A DNA stretch of 64,000 nucleotides from Lachnospiraceae bacterium (GCA_022791755.1 JAAVZR010000009.1:30411-94410); one strand, 5' to 3'; numbered from the stretch's first letter, positions 24,994-34,323 are shown. Numbers and translations: made by a program. Notes: generated by a model from the letters alone, not told the origin.

Positions 24994-26163
24994 ATGGACG
25001 AGTGGAAAGAAATGCAGACAGGGACGCCGACACTGACCTTTACCCCTTTTACGGAGGAAGAGAAGGCGCCGGTGGCGGTGAATGAAGAGCCGAAGAAGAT
25101 GGAACAGGTCGTCTTTGACGAGAGCAGCCTTTCGGTGGAAGAGCGAAAAATGGTGGATGATTTTGCCAGCCAGATCGAGTTAAATAACAGCAATCTGATT
25201 CTCCAGTACGGAGCCGGGGCGCAGAAGAAGATGGCCGATTTCTCGGAGAACACACTGAGCCATGTGAAGACCAGAGATCTGGGAGAGATCGGAGAGGCGC
25301 TCAGCCGGGTGGTGTCGGAGCTTCGCAGCTTTGACGAGGAGGAAGAGAAGGGCTTTTTCGGAATCTTTAAGAAAGGCTCCAATAAGATCGAAGCCATGAA
25401 GGCCAAATACGCCAAGGCGGAGACCAATGTGACGCAGATCGTCCATGTGCTGGAAGACCATCAGGTGACGCTTCTGAAGGATGTGGCCATGCTGGACAAG
25501 CTGTACGAGCTCAATAAAACCTATTTTAAAGAGTTGTCCATGTATATTCTGGCGGGTAAGAAGCGTCTTAGAAAGGCTCAGGAGGAGGAGCTTCCGGCTC
25601 TGGAAAAGAAGGCGGCCATGAGCGGACTGCCGGAGGATGCCCAGGCGGTCAATGACATGCTGTCGATGATAAACCGTTTTGAGAAGAAGCTGCATGATCT
25701 GGAGCTGACGCGGATGATCTCGATTCAGATGGCGCCGCAGATCCGCCTGGTTCAGAATAACGATACTATGATTTCGGAGAAGATTCAGTCCACTCTGGTG
25801 AATACGATCCCCCTGTGGAAGAGTCAGATGGTGCTGGCGCTGGGAGTCTCCCATTCGGCGGAAGCTGCCAAGGCGCAGCGCGAGGTGACGGATCTGACCA
25901 ATGAGCTTCTGAAGAAAAACGCGGATGTTCTGAAGACGGCTACCATTGAGACAGCGAAGGAATCCGAGCGGGGCGTCGTGGATATTGAGACACTGCAGCA
26001 CACGAACCAGTCCCTGATCTCTACTCTGGATGAGGTGATGCGGATCCAGGACGAAGGGCGTGAGAAGCGTCGGGAGGCGGAGGCCGAGCTGGGACGTATC
26101 GAGGGAGAGCTGCGCGACAAGCTTCTCCAGGTCAGCACATCTGCCGGACGGAAGCAGAAATAG
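24994..26163 (+). CDS. TelA-family toxic anion resistance protein
   Basis: 389 aa, soluble and almost entirely helical. TelA signatures include GFFGIFKKGSNKIEAMKAKY, LYELNKTYFKELSMYILAGKK, MAPQIRLVQ and LWKSQMVLALG. The family was named for tellurite resistance and also affects antimicrobial and lysozyme tolerance. It follows the XpaC gene by 50 bp, the conserved pair seen in Bacillus (xpaC-yaaN). Confidence 0.9.
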   Translation: MDEWKEMQTGTPTLTFTPFTEEEKAPVAVNEEPKKMEQVVFDESSLSVEERKMVDDFASQIELNNSNLILQYGAGAQKKMADFSENTLSHVKTRDLGEIGEALSRVVSELRSFDEEEEKGFFGIFKKGSNKIEAMKAKYAKAETNVTQIVHVLEDHQVTLLKDVAMLDKLYELNKTYFKELSMYILAGKKRLRKAQEEELPALEKKAAMSGLPEDAQAVNDMLSMINRFEKKLHDLELTRMISIQMAPQIRLVQNNDTMISEKIQSTLVNTIPLWKSQMVLALGVSHSAEAAKAQREVTDLTNELLKKNADVLKTATIETAKESERGVVDIETLQHTNQSLISTLDEVMRIQDEGREKRREAEAELGRIEGELRDKLLQVSTSAGRKQK

Positions 26164-26223
26164 GAATGAAATCCCCTTTGTTCCAATATACTGAGACTGA
26201 GAGAAAATGGGAACAGGGATTTT

Positions 26224-27129
26224 ATGAAAAAACGAATCCAAAAGGCAGCAGGGACATTGACTTTGTTTGCCTTCATGTATCTTCTGGGGACGATGGCCGG
26301 AGTGTGGTCCGTGGCGCGTCATGGCAATGGGACGAAGGAGACGGCAGCCGTCGATGCGTCGATGGATGTGGAGAGGTACTACGCCGGAGACATATCCGGC
26401 AATATCTTAAATTCTGAGAACTGGGGCCTGGGGTTTGGCCCGGAAGGAACAAAGCCCTCCGGCAATGTCAGCGCGGAGGAGCTGGAAAAATACAATGCAT
26501 GGTATGTGGCTCCCACGGAGGAGAAGGTGATTTACCTGACCTTTGATGCAGGCTACGAGAATGGAAATACGCCGGCGATACTGGATGCTTTGAAAAAGCA
26601 CAGTGTGCCGGCGACTTTTTTCCTGGTGGGGAATTATCTGGAGACCAGCCCGGACCTGGTAAAGCGAATGGTGGAGGAAGGACATACGGTGGGCAATCAT
26701 ACCTATCACCATCCCGATATGGGCAGTATCTCGGATCAGGCGGCCTTTGAGGCGGAGCTGCGGGAGTTAGAGGAGCTGTATGAGAAGATCACCGGAGAAG
26801 AGATGGCGAGGTACTATCGTCCTCCCCAGGGAAAATACAGCGAAAATAACCTGAAAATGGCCGATGGCATGGGATACCAGACCTTTTTCTGGAGCCTGGC
26901 CTATGTGGACTGGTATGAGGATGACCAGCCCTCTAAGGAGGAGGCATTTGAAAAGCTGCTGAGCCGGATCCACCCCGGCGCCATCGTTCTGCTGCACAGT
27001 ACCTCAGCCACCAATGCTCAGATCCTGGATGAGCTCCTGACCAAATGGGAAGAGATGGGATATCGCTTTGAGGCCCTGGGTGAGCTTTCGCAGGAAGCCT
27101 CTCTGACTCTGGGAGGATATTATTGGTAA
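26224..27129 (+). CDS. Polysaccharide deacetylase, PdaA-like (NodB domain)
   Basis: 301 aa. Residues about 8-28 form a signal anchor. The NodB domain has TFDAGYENGNT (motif 1, the PdaA form with GYENG), HTVGNHTYHHPDM with the metal-binding His-x3-His, YYRPPQGKYSE and GAIVLLHSTS. PdaA removes the acetyl group from MurNAc in spore cortex so that muramic delta-lactam can form. The resemblance to PdaA and the spore-former background support that role, but other peptidoglycan deacetylases look similar. Confidence 0.85.
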   Translation: MKKRIQKAAGTLTLFAFMYLLGTMAGVWSVARHGNGTKETAAVDASMDVERYYAGDISGNILNSENWGLGFGPEGTKPSGNVSAEELEKYNAWYVAPTEEKVIYLTFDAGYENGNTPAILDALKKHSVPATFFLVGNYLETSPDLVKRMVEEGHTVGNHTYHHPDMGSISDQAAFEAELRELEELYEKITGEEMARYYRPPQGKYSENNLKMADGMGYQTFFWSLAYVDWYEDDQPSKEEAFEKLLSRIHPGAIVLLHSTSATNAQILDELLTKWEEMGYRFEALGELSQEASLTLGGYYW

Positions 27130-27138
27130 TGTTTTCCG

Positions 27139-27831
27139 CTAGCTCCAACAGTCTGTCAGAGGGGCTATTTCGGCAAGCTCTGACCTGGGAAAGAAAAATT
27201 CCGGAAATCCTGTGGCATAGGGGGCCACATCGTACTGTTGATAGTAGAGGGTAAGGCCATCCGGCGTCAGGTAAAAGCTTTCCGGGCGGAAGTGTTCTCG
27301 TAAGAGAGAGGGGTAGTCCTTAAAATAGGAGCCGGGCTCTTTTTCCAGCCGCTCCTGAATCTGTTTTTCTATCCTTTCAAAGAGGTCGTTGCGTATGAGA
27401 GGAGACAGATAGTCAGAAGAGAATATGTCCGACAGAGTGACCCTGCGGCCGGTTTCGAAATCCCAGGTATCGGAGGTACGTATGGTATTTCCGTGGGCGC
27501 CTCCCATATAACAGTACTGATCCGTGTAGAGGCTGGTGAAACAGCCCTGATTGTAGGTGACATAATAGCGACTGGTCCATTCATACTCCCGGACAGGACC
27601 CGGCCCGTTGGGCGGAATATATTTGACCTGTCCGGCAGCCTGTACATAGAGTACGGTCCGGCAGTGATTTTCGGCGGAGGCAGCGGCATATGCGTAGACT
27701 TCGTTAATCTGATCGGCGGCGGATACGGAGCAGGTAGTAGTAAAAGAAGGGTATTCGATCAGGTACGAGAGAACCGGAAAATTCCGGTAATACATAGTAT
27801 CTGACAGGGCATTCTGATAGATAGTCTGCAT
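27139..27831 (-). CDS. DUF3298 (RsiV-like) domain protein
   Basis: 230 aa. It has the DUF4163/DUF3298 pattern: YPSFTTT...INEVYAYAA, then YCYMGGAHGNT and FETGRRVTLSDIF, then FYLTPDGLTLYYQQYDVAPYATG. The fold occurs in the extracellular part of the RsiV anti-sigma factor, which binds lysozyme. Here there is no signal peptide or membrane segment, so the protein seems cytoplasmic or is missing a leader. It converges with the deacetylase gene with 9 bp between stops. Start choice is uncertain because the ribosome site is weak. Confidence 0.75.
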   Translation of the reverse strand: MQTIYQNALSDTMYYRNFPVLSYLIEYPSFTTTCSVSAADQINEVYAYAAASAENHCRTVLYVQAAGQVKYIPPNGPGPVREYEWTSRYYVTYNQGCFTSLYTDQYCYMGGAHGNTIRTSDTWDFETGRRVTLSDIFSSDYLSPLIRNDLFERIEKQIQERLEKEPGSYFKDYPSLLREHFRPESFYLTPDGLTLYYQQYDVAPYATGFPEFFFPRSELAEIAPLTDCWS

Positions 27832-27977
27832 GATGGTTTCCCAGGAGTTTTCTATAATATATGGCAGGACAGCGCACTTTGATACAGAGGGCCTGTCCGG
27901 GAGGAAATGGAAAAAAGATCACAAAAAAGGGCGGCGCTTCATATAATGTTGTAATGAGAAAAAGGATGGAATAGTTA

Positions 27978-28547
27978 ATGAACCATTCATGCAGACTCAG
28001 CGACAATACCAAACGATATCTGGACCGGTTTTACTGTATTTTGGATGAGATGACAGTGGCGATGACAGGCGTGGAGTGGACGGAAAGCATCTCCTATGAC
28101 TTCATCATACAGATGATTCCCCATCACCGTGCCGCCATTGAGATGTCACAGAATTTGCTCCAGTACACGACCAATGTTTCTCTTCAGAATATGGCGGAGA
28201 ATATCATTGAGGAGCAGATGCGGGGGATCGAACAGATGCAGGCCGCCATGGCGTGTTGTTCACAGCTGTGCAACAGCGAACAGGAACAGTGCCTGTACCG
28301 TCGCCGGGTGGATCAGATTATGGATACCATGTTTATGGAGATGGGGCGGGTCTGTGAGTGTAACTGCATTGACCATGATTTTATGAAGGAAATGATTCCA
28401 CATCATGAGGGAGCGGTCCGGATGGCGGAGAATGCGCTGAAATTTGAACTTTGCCCGGAGCTTGTTCCGATTTTGGAGAGAATCATCCGGTCACAGAGAA
28501 GAGGAATCGGAGAGATGAGAAGAATGATGGGGTGCTGCCGGGGGTGA
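27978..28547 (+). CDS. DUF305 protein with two MIPHH modules
   Basis: 189 aa, helical. Two copies of the DUF305 signature are visible: FIIQMIPHHRAAIEMSQNLL (about 35-54) and FMKEMIPHHEGAVRMAENAL (about 132-151). Each is followed by an IxxxQxxxIxxM helix. Several cysteines (AMACCSQLC, CECNC, GCC) add possible metal ligands. DUF305 proteins of the CopM type bind copper in the periplasm of Gram-negatives. This one has no signal peptide. A metal-binding function is inferred from His/Met/Cys content. Confidence 0.8.
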   Translation: MNHSCRLSDNTKRYLDRFYCILDEMTVAMTGVEWTESISYDFIIQMIPHHRAAIEMSQNLLQYTTNVSLQNMAENIIEEQMRGIEQMQAAMACCSQLCNSEQEQCLYRRRVDQIMDTMFMEMGRVCECNCIDHDFMKEMIPHHEGAVRMAENALKFELCPELVPILERIIRSQRRGIGEMRRMMGCCRG

Positions 28548-28639
28548 GAGCGGCCCGCCGGAGGTTTTTCTTTCAAAATGAAATGCGCCCCTGTCCACGG
28601 AGGGTACTCATAGCCGATATTTTATCTGCAATATTGATG

Positions 28640-28667
28640 TTGACAATCCGGAGAGAAGTGATATAAT
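28640..28667 (+). promoter_or_regulatory. Consensus promoter of the marR operon
   Basis: Perfect TTGACA (28640-28645), 16-base spacer and perfect TATAAT (28662-28667). Confidence 0.8.
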
Positions 28668-28681
28668 GTTCTAAAAAGAAC
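28668..28681 (+). promoter_or_regulatory. Operator-like palindrome for the MarR regulator
   Basis: GTTCT-AAAA-AGAAC, a perfect 5-4-5 inverted repeat that begins directly after the -10 box. A further half-site AGAAC follows at 28692-28696. The position suits autorepression by the downstream MarR protein; binding is inferred. Confidence 0.5.
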
Positions 28682-28752
28682 AGTGCGAAAAAGAACAATA
28701 AAATGCGGGCTCTGAGAGGAGCGAAATACACAGGACAAGGGACAGGAGTAAA

Positions 28753-29217
28753 ATGGAAAACTTGACAAATGCGGAACAAAAAATGCGGGCCGGTTTCTTT
28801 GACACGGTGGGGCTGATGAGGCAGCTGTATAACCGGTCACTGGAATCGGTCTGCATAAAATTTGGTATGACCAGGATGGAGCTGGACGTGCTCTTATTTC
28901 TGGCTAATAATCCTGAGTTTGACACGGCCAGCGATATCGTGGAGCTGCGTGGGCTGAGCAAATCTCACGTCTCCACCTCTGTGGCCGGCCTGGAGAAGCG
29001 GGGCTATCTGGAGAGAAATCACCGGTCCGGGAACCGGCGGACGGTTCATCTGAAATTAAAAGCCGATGCAGAGGCGGCAGTAGAAGCAGGGCGTCTGGCG
29101 CAGAGGCGCTTTTTTACAGTTGCATTCCGGGGCATTTCTTTGGAGGACAGGGAAGCCATGGAGCGATCTTTTGAAAAAATGGCGGGAAATGTCCGTGAGA
29201 TACTTTGGGAGGAATAG
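28753..29217 (+). CDS. MarR family transcriptional regulator
   Basis: 154 aa winged-helix protein. Helices resemble MarR: FDTVGLMRQLYNRSLE, MTRMELDVLLFLANNPEFDTASDIVELRGLSKSHVSTSVAGLEKRGYLER, then the wing RSGNRRTVHLKLK. MarR dimers repress their own promoters and neighbouring genes until a ligand binds. A consensus promoter and a palindrome lie upstream, and a TauE/SafE exporter follows 3 bp downstream. It probably controls that exporter in response to an anion or sulfur compound. Confidence 0.9.
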   Translation: MENLTNAEQKMRAGFFDTVGLMRQLYNRSLESVCIKFGMTRMELDVLLFLANNPEFDTASDIVELRGLSKSHVSTSVAGLEKRGYLERNHRSGNRRTVHLKLKADAEAAVEAGRLAQRRFFTVAFRGISLEDREAMERSFEKMAGNVREILWEE

Positions 29218-29220
29218 GCG

Positions 29221-29988
29221 ATGTATGAGCTTTTGATCTGTTTTGTGGCAGGGATTGGAGCCGGGCTGGGTACAGGCTTTGCCGGAATGAGCGCAGCGGC
29301 GGTGATCAGTCCCATGCTGATTACCTTTTTACATATGGAACCCTATGAGGCGGTGGGAATCGCTTTGGCCAGCGATGTGCTGGCCAGCGCAGTAAGTGCC
29401 TATACTTATGGAAAAAATAAAAATCTGGATATCCGAAACGGGCTGGTCATGATGGTCTCAGTGCTGTGCTTTACTCTGGTGGGGAGCTGGATTTCCAGCC
29501 TGATTCCCGGCGCGACGATGGGAAGCTTCTCCGTCTTTATGACATTTCTTTTAGGGGTGAAGTTTATCGTAAAGCCTGTGATGACGACCAGAGAGGCCAT
29601 GGAAGGGGTTAGCCTGAAAAAGAGATTTGCCCAGTCCGTCATCTGCGGGATTTTCATTGGCTTTATCTGCGGTTTTATCGGCGCCGGCGGCGGGATGATG
29701 ATGCTTTTGATCCTGACCAGTGTTCTGGGATATGAGTTAAAGACAGCGGTGGGAACCAGCGTCTTTATTATGACATTCACAGCCTTCACCGGTGCGGTGA
29801 GCCATTTTGCTATCGGCGGTTCGCCGGACTGGCAGATTCTGATTGGCTGCGTTTTGTCCACACTTTTATGGGCCAGGATCGCGGCCCGTTTTGCTAATAA
29901 GGCCAGCGCAGTCACTCTGAACCGGGCCACAGGCGTCGTACTGGTCATCCTGGGAGCGGCGGTCATAGCAGTGAATTATCTTCTGTGA
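29221..29988 (+). CDS. TauE/SafE family membrane transporter
   Basis: 255 aa with about eight membrane helices in two repeats, each with the family's glycine-rich signature (GAGLGTGFAGMSAAAVISPML and GFICGFIGAGGGMMMLLILT). The family exports or imports sulfite, sulfoacetate and other small organic anions. It is co-transcribed with the MarR gene. Substrate unknown. Confidence 0.85.
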   Translation: MYELLICFVAGIGAGLGTGFAGMSAAAVISPMLITFLHMEPYEAVGIALASDVLASAVSAYTYGKNKNLDIRNGLVMMVSVLCFTLVGSWISSLIPGATMGSFSVFMTFLLGVKFIVKPVMTTREAMEGVSLKKRFAQSVICGIFIGFICGFIGAGGGMMMLLILTSVLGYELKTAVGTSVFIMTFTAFTGAVSHFAIGGSPDWQILIGCVLSTLLWARIAARFANKASAVTLNRATGVVLVILGAAVIAVNYLL

Positions 29989-30018
29989 GGCAAGGGGAAC
30001 GACCTTCTCTGAGACGGA

Positions 30019-30047
30019 TTGACAAAAGGCAGACTTACCTGTATGAT
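30019..30047 (+). promoter_or_regulatory. Promoter of the tetR-like gene
   Basis: TTGACA (30019-30024), 17-base spacer, TATGAT (30042-30047), 46 bp upstream of the start codon. Confidence 0.7.
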
Positions 30048-30092
30048 TAATGATGAATACGGAATTATCGTACAGAGAGGGACGACAGCCAG

Positions 30093-30719
30093 ATGAAACA
30101 ACAAAGGATTTCCCGTTCCCGACGGGATATGAGAAACGCTCTGCTACAGCTGATGAAAACTACGCCGTACGGAGCCATTACGGTGACGATGCTGGCAGGA
30201 GAGGCTGGCGTCAACCGCAAGACGTTTTACGCCCACTACCAGAATAAGGATGAGCTCCTGCATGAGCTGCTCTACGATATGTTTGATGAGCTGTTTGGAT
30301 GCTTTATGTATGAGAAAGGGACCCCGGATGAAATCCTGGATGAGGAGCATCTGCGGTCGGATGTGCGCCGTTTTCTCGAGACATTGGAGAGAAGCGAGGA
30401 GAAGATCCTGGTACTAATTACGTCGGATACCTCAGAGACAGCGATCGCCATGGCGGATCAGGTCGTCTTAAACCGTCTGAAGGAGATTCATGTGCTGGAG
30501 GATGGCGGTACGGTTCCGCGAAAATTTTATCTGGAGATCATACGGAATTTTTTTATGGGGCTCATAGATGCCTGGCTTGAGGCAGAAGGGATTACGCAGG
30601 AGGAAGGCGTGACGGCTTTGACCAGGCTCATACGCCACAGCTTTGCCAATATGTTTCGCTATGTGAGGCCGGAACGAAAGCAGACGCAGGAGTCGGCGTT
30701 GAAGACACCGAGAGGATAA
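30093..30719 (+). CDS. TetR/AcrR family regulator
   Basis: 208 aa. The N-terminal helix-turn-helix reads LLQLMKTTPYGAITVTMLAGEAGVNRKTFYAHYQNKDELL, the classic TetR motif of the TetR_C_33/DhaS-like clostridial branch. The C-terminal ligand domain is helical. It stands alone with its own promoter and terminator, so its targets are not obvious. The nearest candidates are its own gene and the neighbouring exporter. Confidence 0.9.
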   Translation: MKQQRISRSRRDMRNALLQLMKTTPYGAITVTMLAGEAGVNRKTFYAHYQNKDELLHELLYDMFDELFGCFMYEKGTPDEILDEEHLRSDVRRFLETLERSEEKILVLITSDTSETAIAMADQVVLNRLKEIHVLEDGGTVPRKFYLEIIRNFFMGLIDAWLEAEGITQEEGVTALTRLIRHSFANMFRYVRPERKQTQESALKTPRG

Positions 30720-30730
30720 AAACGATAAAA

Positions 30731-30772
30731 CGGATCCGCTGTGACCTTATGAGCCGCAGCGGATCCGCTTTT
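30731..30772 (+). terminator. Terminator after tetR-like gene
   Basis: Perfect 11-bp stem CGGATCCGCTG / CAGCGGATCCG followed by CTTTT. Confidence 0.85.
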
Positions 30773-30799
30773 GTATGAATCAAAGACAGTGCCGGTGAA

Positions 30800-31387
30800 T
30801 CAGGATTCCTTCTCCTCGAAAGAAGCGTCCTTAGCGCAGGCTCTGGCCTTAATCAGGAAATTAGAGCCGGTGCCTCCGTCGGGGAAGCAGGGAAGCTCTG
30901 TGACCAGATCGGCTCCGTACTGAGCCTTCAGCTCGTCGATGGGACCGAATTTCAGAGCACGCATCATACAGCTGGAGACACAGGCCGGGGCCTCGCCCTT
31001 GTCGATGAGATCCTTACACATATCACATTTCATCACCTTATTTTCCGCTTCCACATAGACGGGATGGACATAAGGACATGCCGTGACGCAGGCCTTACAG
31101 GCATCGCCCAGACACTCCACATTGGGATCGTGGTATACGATACCGGTGGCCTCATCCTTGACCGTGCGTCCGGTGGGGCAGATGCTCACGCAGGCCGGGT
31201 TATCGCAGTGGTTGCAGCTGGCAGCCAGGTGATAGATCCCCGGAGCGGGGAAGTCGCCGGTTTCATAGGTATGGACCGTGCGGAACAGATAGCCGATTTC
31301 CAACCGGTTTTTATCCTTGCAGGCGATCTGGCAGGTGTGACAGCCTGCGCATACCGTCTGATCAAAATAGAATCCATATTGTGCCAT
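30800..31387 (-). CDS. Iron-sulfur subunit of DMSO reductase-family enzyme (DmsB-like)
   Basis: 195 aa with four [4Fe-4S] cysteine clusters: CAGCHTCQIACKDKN, CNHCDNPACVSICP, CLGDACKACVTACPY and CDMCKDLIDKGEAPACVSSC. This is the DmsB/NrfC/PsrB-type ferredoxin subunit that carries electrons to the molybdopterin subunit. The gene lies 15 bp after dmsA and ends the operon. No DmsC-type membrane anchor follows. Confidence 0.9.
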   Translation of the reverse strand: MAQYGFYFDQTVCAGCHTCQIACKDKNRLEIGYLFRTVHTYETGDFPAPGIYHLAASCNHCDNPACVSICPTGRTVKDEATGIVYHDPNVECLGDACKACVTACPYVHPVYVEAENKVMKCDMCKDLIDKGEAPACVSSCMMRALKFGPIDELKAQYGADLVTELPCFPDGGTGSNFLIKARACAKDASFEEKES

Positions 31388-31402
31388 TTTCAGTTCCTCC
31401 TC

Positions 31403-34162
31403 TTAGTCAAACAAAATCGTCTGAGGGACATCCACATCTTTGGGGATCGGTGTGCCATCCCACTTCTCCACCTGTACCGTCAGAGAGTTATAGCCATCCA
31501 CACCCATGCCGGTGGCCACGTTTCCGGTGATATAGTTCTCACTGCCGGACTGGTCGATGCCGGTGGCTTCGTCTACTCTTACCCATGCGCCGTGAGGCAG
31601 GCCCACGACACCGGGAGTCATGCGCGCCGTCACATAGGCCTGACGCAGCGTCTCGCCGTACTGGGAGGAGATCTTCACTGTGTCGCCATCCTTGATTCCG
31701 CGGTCCGCAGCGTCCTGCTTGGAGATATAGAACGGATTGGCACAGGCTTCCCGCAGCCAGGGGATATTGTCAAAGATGGAGTGAGAACGTCTCTGGTAGT
31801 GCGGGTTGATGCACTGCAGAGGATACTGGCTCTTCTCTTTGCCGATGGTATTGTCCACAAAGGTGCTCTCATAGCCCTGGGTGGCAGGCCGGTATTTGGG
31901 CAGCGGGGAATATTCGTCCTCGGAATACCCCTGGGAGTTGATGATATCCGCCCACATCTGGGAATAGAACTCCACCTTGCCGGTGGCGGAGGCAATGGGA
32001 TTCGCCTCGGGATCCTTGCGGAACTCTTCCTTGTCGATATAGCCGAAATTATCACCCACCTTGCGCTCTACACGGTACATACCGTCTTCCATGAACTGCT
32101 TGATCGGGATACGACCCTCCTGAGGAGCGCCTTCCACGCCCCACTCGTCGATATCTTCCTGAGTGATGGAGCACAGATTCTCCCAGTCCACACCGTTTTC
32201 CTTGATGACGGTGGAGGTGGCCACCTCATTGAACAGACGCTGTGTCGGGCTTACGGTGAAGAAGTCGTCCTGGGTGAGGCCGAACTTTTCGCCGATCTTA
32301 ATGCAGGCTTCCACATCGCTGAGGGACTCAAAATAAGGGTCCACCACCTGGCGGCTAATCAGGACGATATCACGGTTCATATAGCCTTCCCATACATAGC
32401 TGCCTTCACGCTCCCAGTTGGTGGTGATGGGCAGAACGATATCGGCATACTTGTTGCTGGCGGTCAGGAAATGACCCTGCCCCACCACGAACTCCACGGC
32501 ACGGTGAGCCTCGATACCCTTCTTTGCGCCTTCGCAGGTAGTCAGCTTTGCCTTACCGGCATTCCAGATCATCTTGACATTGGCAGTGGTATTTTCGATT
32601 TTCTTAGTCAGATCAAAGTTTTCAATGACGCTCTTCCAGGCAACGCCGTAGCCATTTAGAGTCGTCCAGATGCTGGTGGGATTATAGGGCTCGCCCATGA
32701 CGGCGTTCCACATCTGGTTATCGCCCACATAGCTGCCTGTGCCTGTGCCGGAGGTGGCGGCGCCGGCGCCTCCGTTGCTGCCCACTTTGACCAGGCGGGG
32801 ACCGAAGTTGTTGGTGTGGTTCCAGGCCGTAGGTCCGACACAGTTGCCGCTCTTACCGATGTGGCCGCCCATGGCTGCCAGGCAGATGGCCATCTGAGGA
32901 ACCTGATCGGCGTTATAGTTGCGGGCGCTGGCCCAGCTGGAGAGGATGGCACAGTTATTATCCTTGCTTAAGATGCGAGCCACTTCCCGCAGCGTATCCG
33001 CGTCTACGCCGCAGATTTCGCTGGCCCACTCCGGCGTCTTGGGGGTGCCGTCGTATTCGCCGCGCAGATAATCGAAGAAATTCTCATTGATCCGGGCATT
33101 GTCCGGCATATGGTCGGCATCCTGGCCTACGCAGCAGCGATCCAGGAAATCCCAGTCGATAAGCTTCTTCTCCTCATCCTCCTCCAGCATCACATAGGCC
33201 ATACCCAGCATGGCGGCCAGATCTGTGCCGGGACGAATCGGAACCCATTTTGCATCCAGAATGGAAGAAGTATCGGTATAAATCGGATCAAAGATGATAA
33301 ACTGACAGCCGGCATCCTTCCATGCCTTGGCATAGTTGGTAGCGTTGCCCAGAGCCGCCCAGGCGGGATTGTAGCCGAAGGCGACGCAGTACTGGCAGTT
33401 CAGCATGTCGAGACGGTCGTTATTGACAGAGTAGTCGTTGCAGCCGTCGCCCCAGCCCAGCACGCCGGGGGCATACCAGCAGCCCCAGGAGGAAGTGGTC
33501 CAGGATGTCAGATAGTTGATATTCAGCTTGTTTAACAGAGCGGTGGGCTCGCCTCCATTGACCAGTATGGCATTGTCGCCGTATGTGGTACTGATGCGCT
33601 CCAGCTCGTCATGTATGTACTGTGCCGCCTCATCCCAGGAGATGCGCTCCCACTCGTCGATGCCGCGCAGCTCGCCGTGGGGATCGCCGGGGGTCCAGTT
33701 CTTGCGCTTCATCGGGTATTTCAGACGGTCCAGACCGCGGGCCTGATACTGCTGAGAATATCCGCGCAGGCAGGCGCGCTGCTGACGGTTGACCTCGTCG
33801 TCAGAATAGATGTCGTCGGTCTTCTGACGCATGATGACGCCGTCTTTTACATATGCCTTTACCAGACATTTGCCTCCGCAGTTATGCCAGCAGGCGGCGG
33901 CTACCCATTTTCCGCCGTCATCCACGGGAGCGACAGGATCTGCGGCCGCCTCTGTGGTTGCTTCTGTGGCAGCCTGAGTGGTGGCAGCCGCCGTGGTCTC
34001 GTTCGGTACTGTGGTCCCGGTTTCTTCCAGGTCATTGCTGGCCGTATTGCAGCCGCTTACAGCCAGAGCCATACCGGCGGCGCCGATAGCGGCGGAACTT
34101 TTCAAAAAGTCCCGGCGGCTGATCTTGGAAGTCAATACCTTGTTAATCAGTCCCATATTCAT
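31403..34162 (-). CDS. Molybdopterin oxidoreductase catalytic subunit (DmsA-like), Tat-exported
   Basis: 919 aa. It begins with a Tat signal (SRRDFLK, then SAAIGAAGMALAVSGC, where the Cys could also be lipidated) and a Thr/Ala-rich linker (about 40-75). Four cysteines of an N-terminal [4Fe-4S] site follow (CWHNCGGKC, QRACLRG), then the DmsA-type molybdopterin domains and a C-terminal dinucleotide-binding domain (KISSQYGETLRQAYVTARMTPGVVGLPHG). Family members reduce DMSO, TMAO, selenate or related acceptors in anaerobic respiration. The start at 34162 (or 34156) follows AAAGGAAGG; the longer frame to 34300 has no ribosome site. The actual acceptor is unknown. Confidence 0.9.
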   Translation of the reverse strand: MNMGLINKVLTSKISRRDFLKSSAAIGAAGMALAVSGCNTASNDLEETGTTVPNETTAAATTQAATEATTEAAADPVAPVDDGGKWVAAACWHNCGGKCLVKAYVKDGVIMRQKTDDIYSDDEVNRQQRACLRGYSQQYQARGLDRLKYPMKRKNWTPGDPHGELRGIDEWERISWDEAAQYIHDELERISTTYGDNAILVNGGEPTALLNKLNINYLTSWTTSSWGCWYAPGVLGWGDGCNDYSVNNDRLDMLNCQYCVAFGYNPAWAALGNATNYAKAWKDAGCQFIIFDPIYTDTSSILDAKWVPIRPGTDLAAMLGMAYVMLEEDEEKKLIDWDFLDRCCVGQDADHMPDNARINENFFDYLRGEYDGTPKTPEWASEICGVDADTLREVARILSKDNNCAILSSWASARNYNADQVPQMAICLAAMGGHIGKSGNCVGPTAWNHTNNFGPRLVKVGSNGGAGAATSGTGTGSYVGDNQMWNAVMGEPYNPTSIWTTLNGYGVAWKSVIENFDLTKKIENTTANVKMIWNAGKAKLTTCEGAKKGIEAHRAVEFVVGQGHFLTASNKYADIVLPITTNWEREGSYVWEGYMNRDIVLISRQVVDPYFESLSDVEACIKIGEKFGLTQDDFFTVSPTQRLFNEVATSTVIKENGVDWENLCSITQEDIDEWGVEGAPQEGRIPIKQFMEDGMYRVERKVGDNFGYIDKEEFRKDPEANPIASATGKVEFYSQMWADIINSQGYSEDEYSPLPKYRPATQGYESTFVDNTIGKEKSQYPLQCINPHYQRRSHSIFDNIPWLREACANPFYISKQDAADRGIKDGDTVKISSQYGETLRQAYVTARMTPGVVGLPHGAWVRVDEATGIDQSGSENYITGNVATGMGVDGYNSLTVQVEKWDGTPIPKDVDVPQTILFD

Positions 34163-34271
34163 GTTCCTTCCTTTCGTTGTTTTTGTGAAATTGTTTTTCA
34201 CCGGCGCGATCCGTACCTGTAATCTGCAACAGTATGTGATAAAATGCACAGATACGCCCCCATAAGAATAC

Positions 34272-34317
34272 AAAAAAATCCCCGGATGGTCAACGGACAA
34301 AACCGCGTCATCTGGGG
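34272..34317 (-). terminator. Terminator/attenuator between ferredoxin gene and dmsA
   Basis: On the minus strand CCCCAGATG pairs with CATCCGGGG (one mismatch), followed by ATTTTTTTG. It would limit read-through from torD-ferredoxin into dmsA. Confidence 0.6.
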
Positions 34318-34323
34318 AGAAAT

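Noticed and set aside
25180..26322. 380-residue open frame opposite telA
   Set aside because: Antisense shadow rich in His/Leu/Arg, with no start signal; telA is intact.
31064..32659. 531-residue open frame on the plus strand opposite dmsA
   Set aside because: Shadow of the GC-rich dmsA gene. The protein has no domain, no ribosome site, and dmsA on the other strand has clear motifs throughout.
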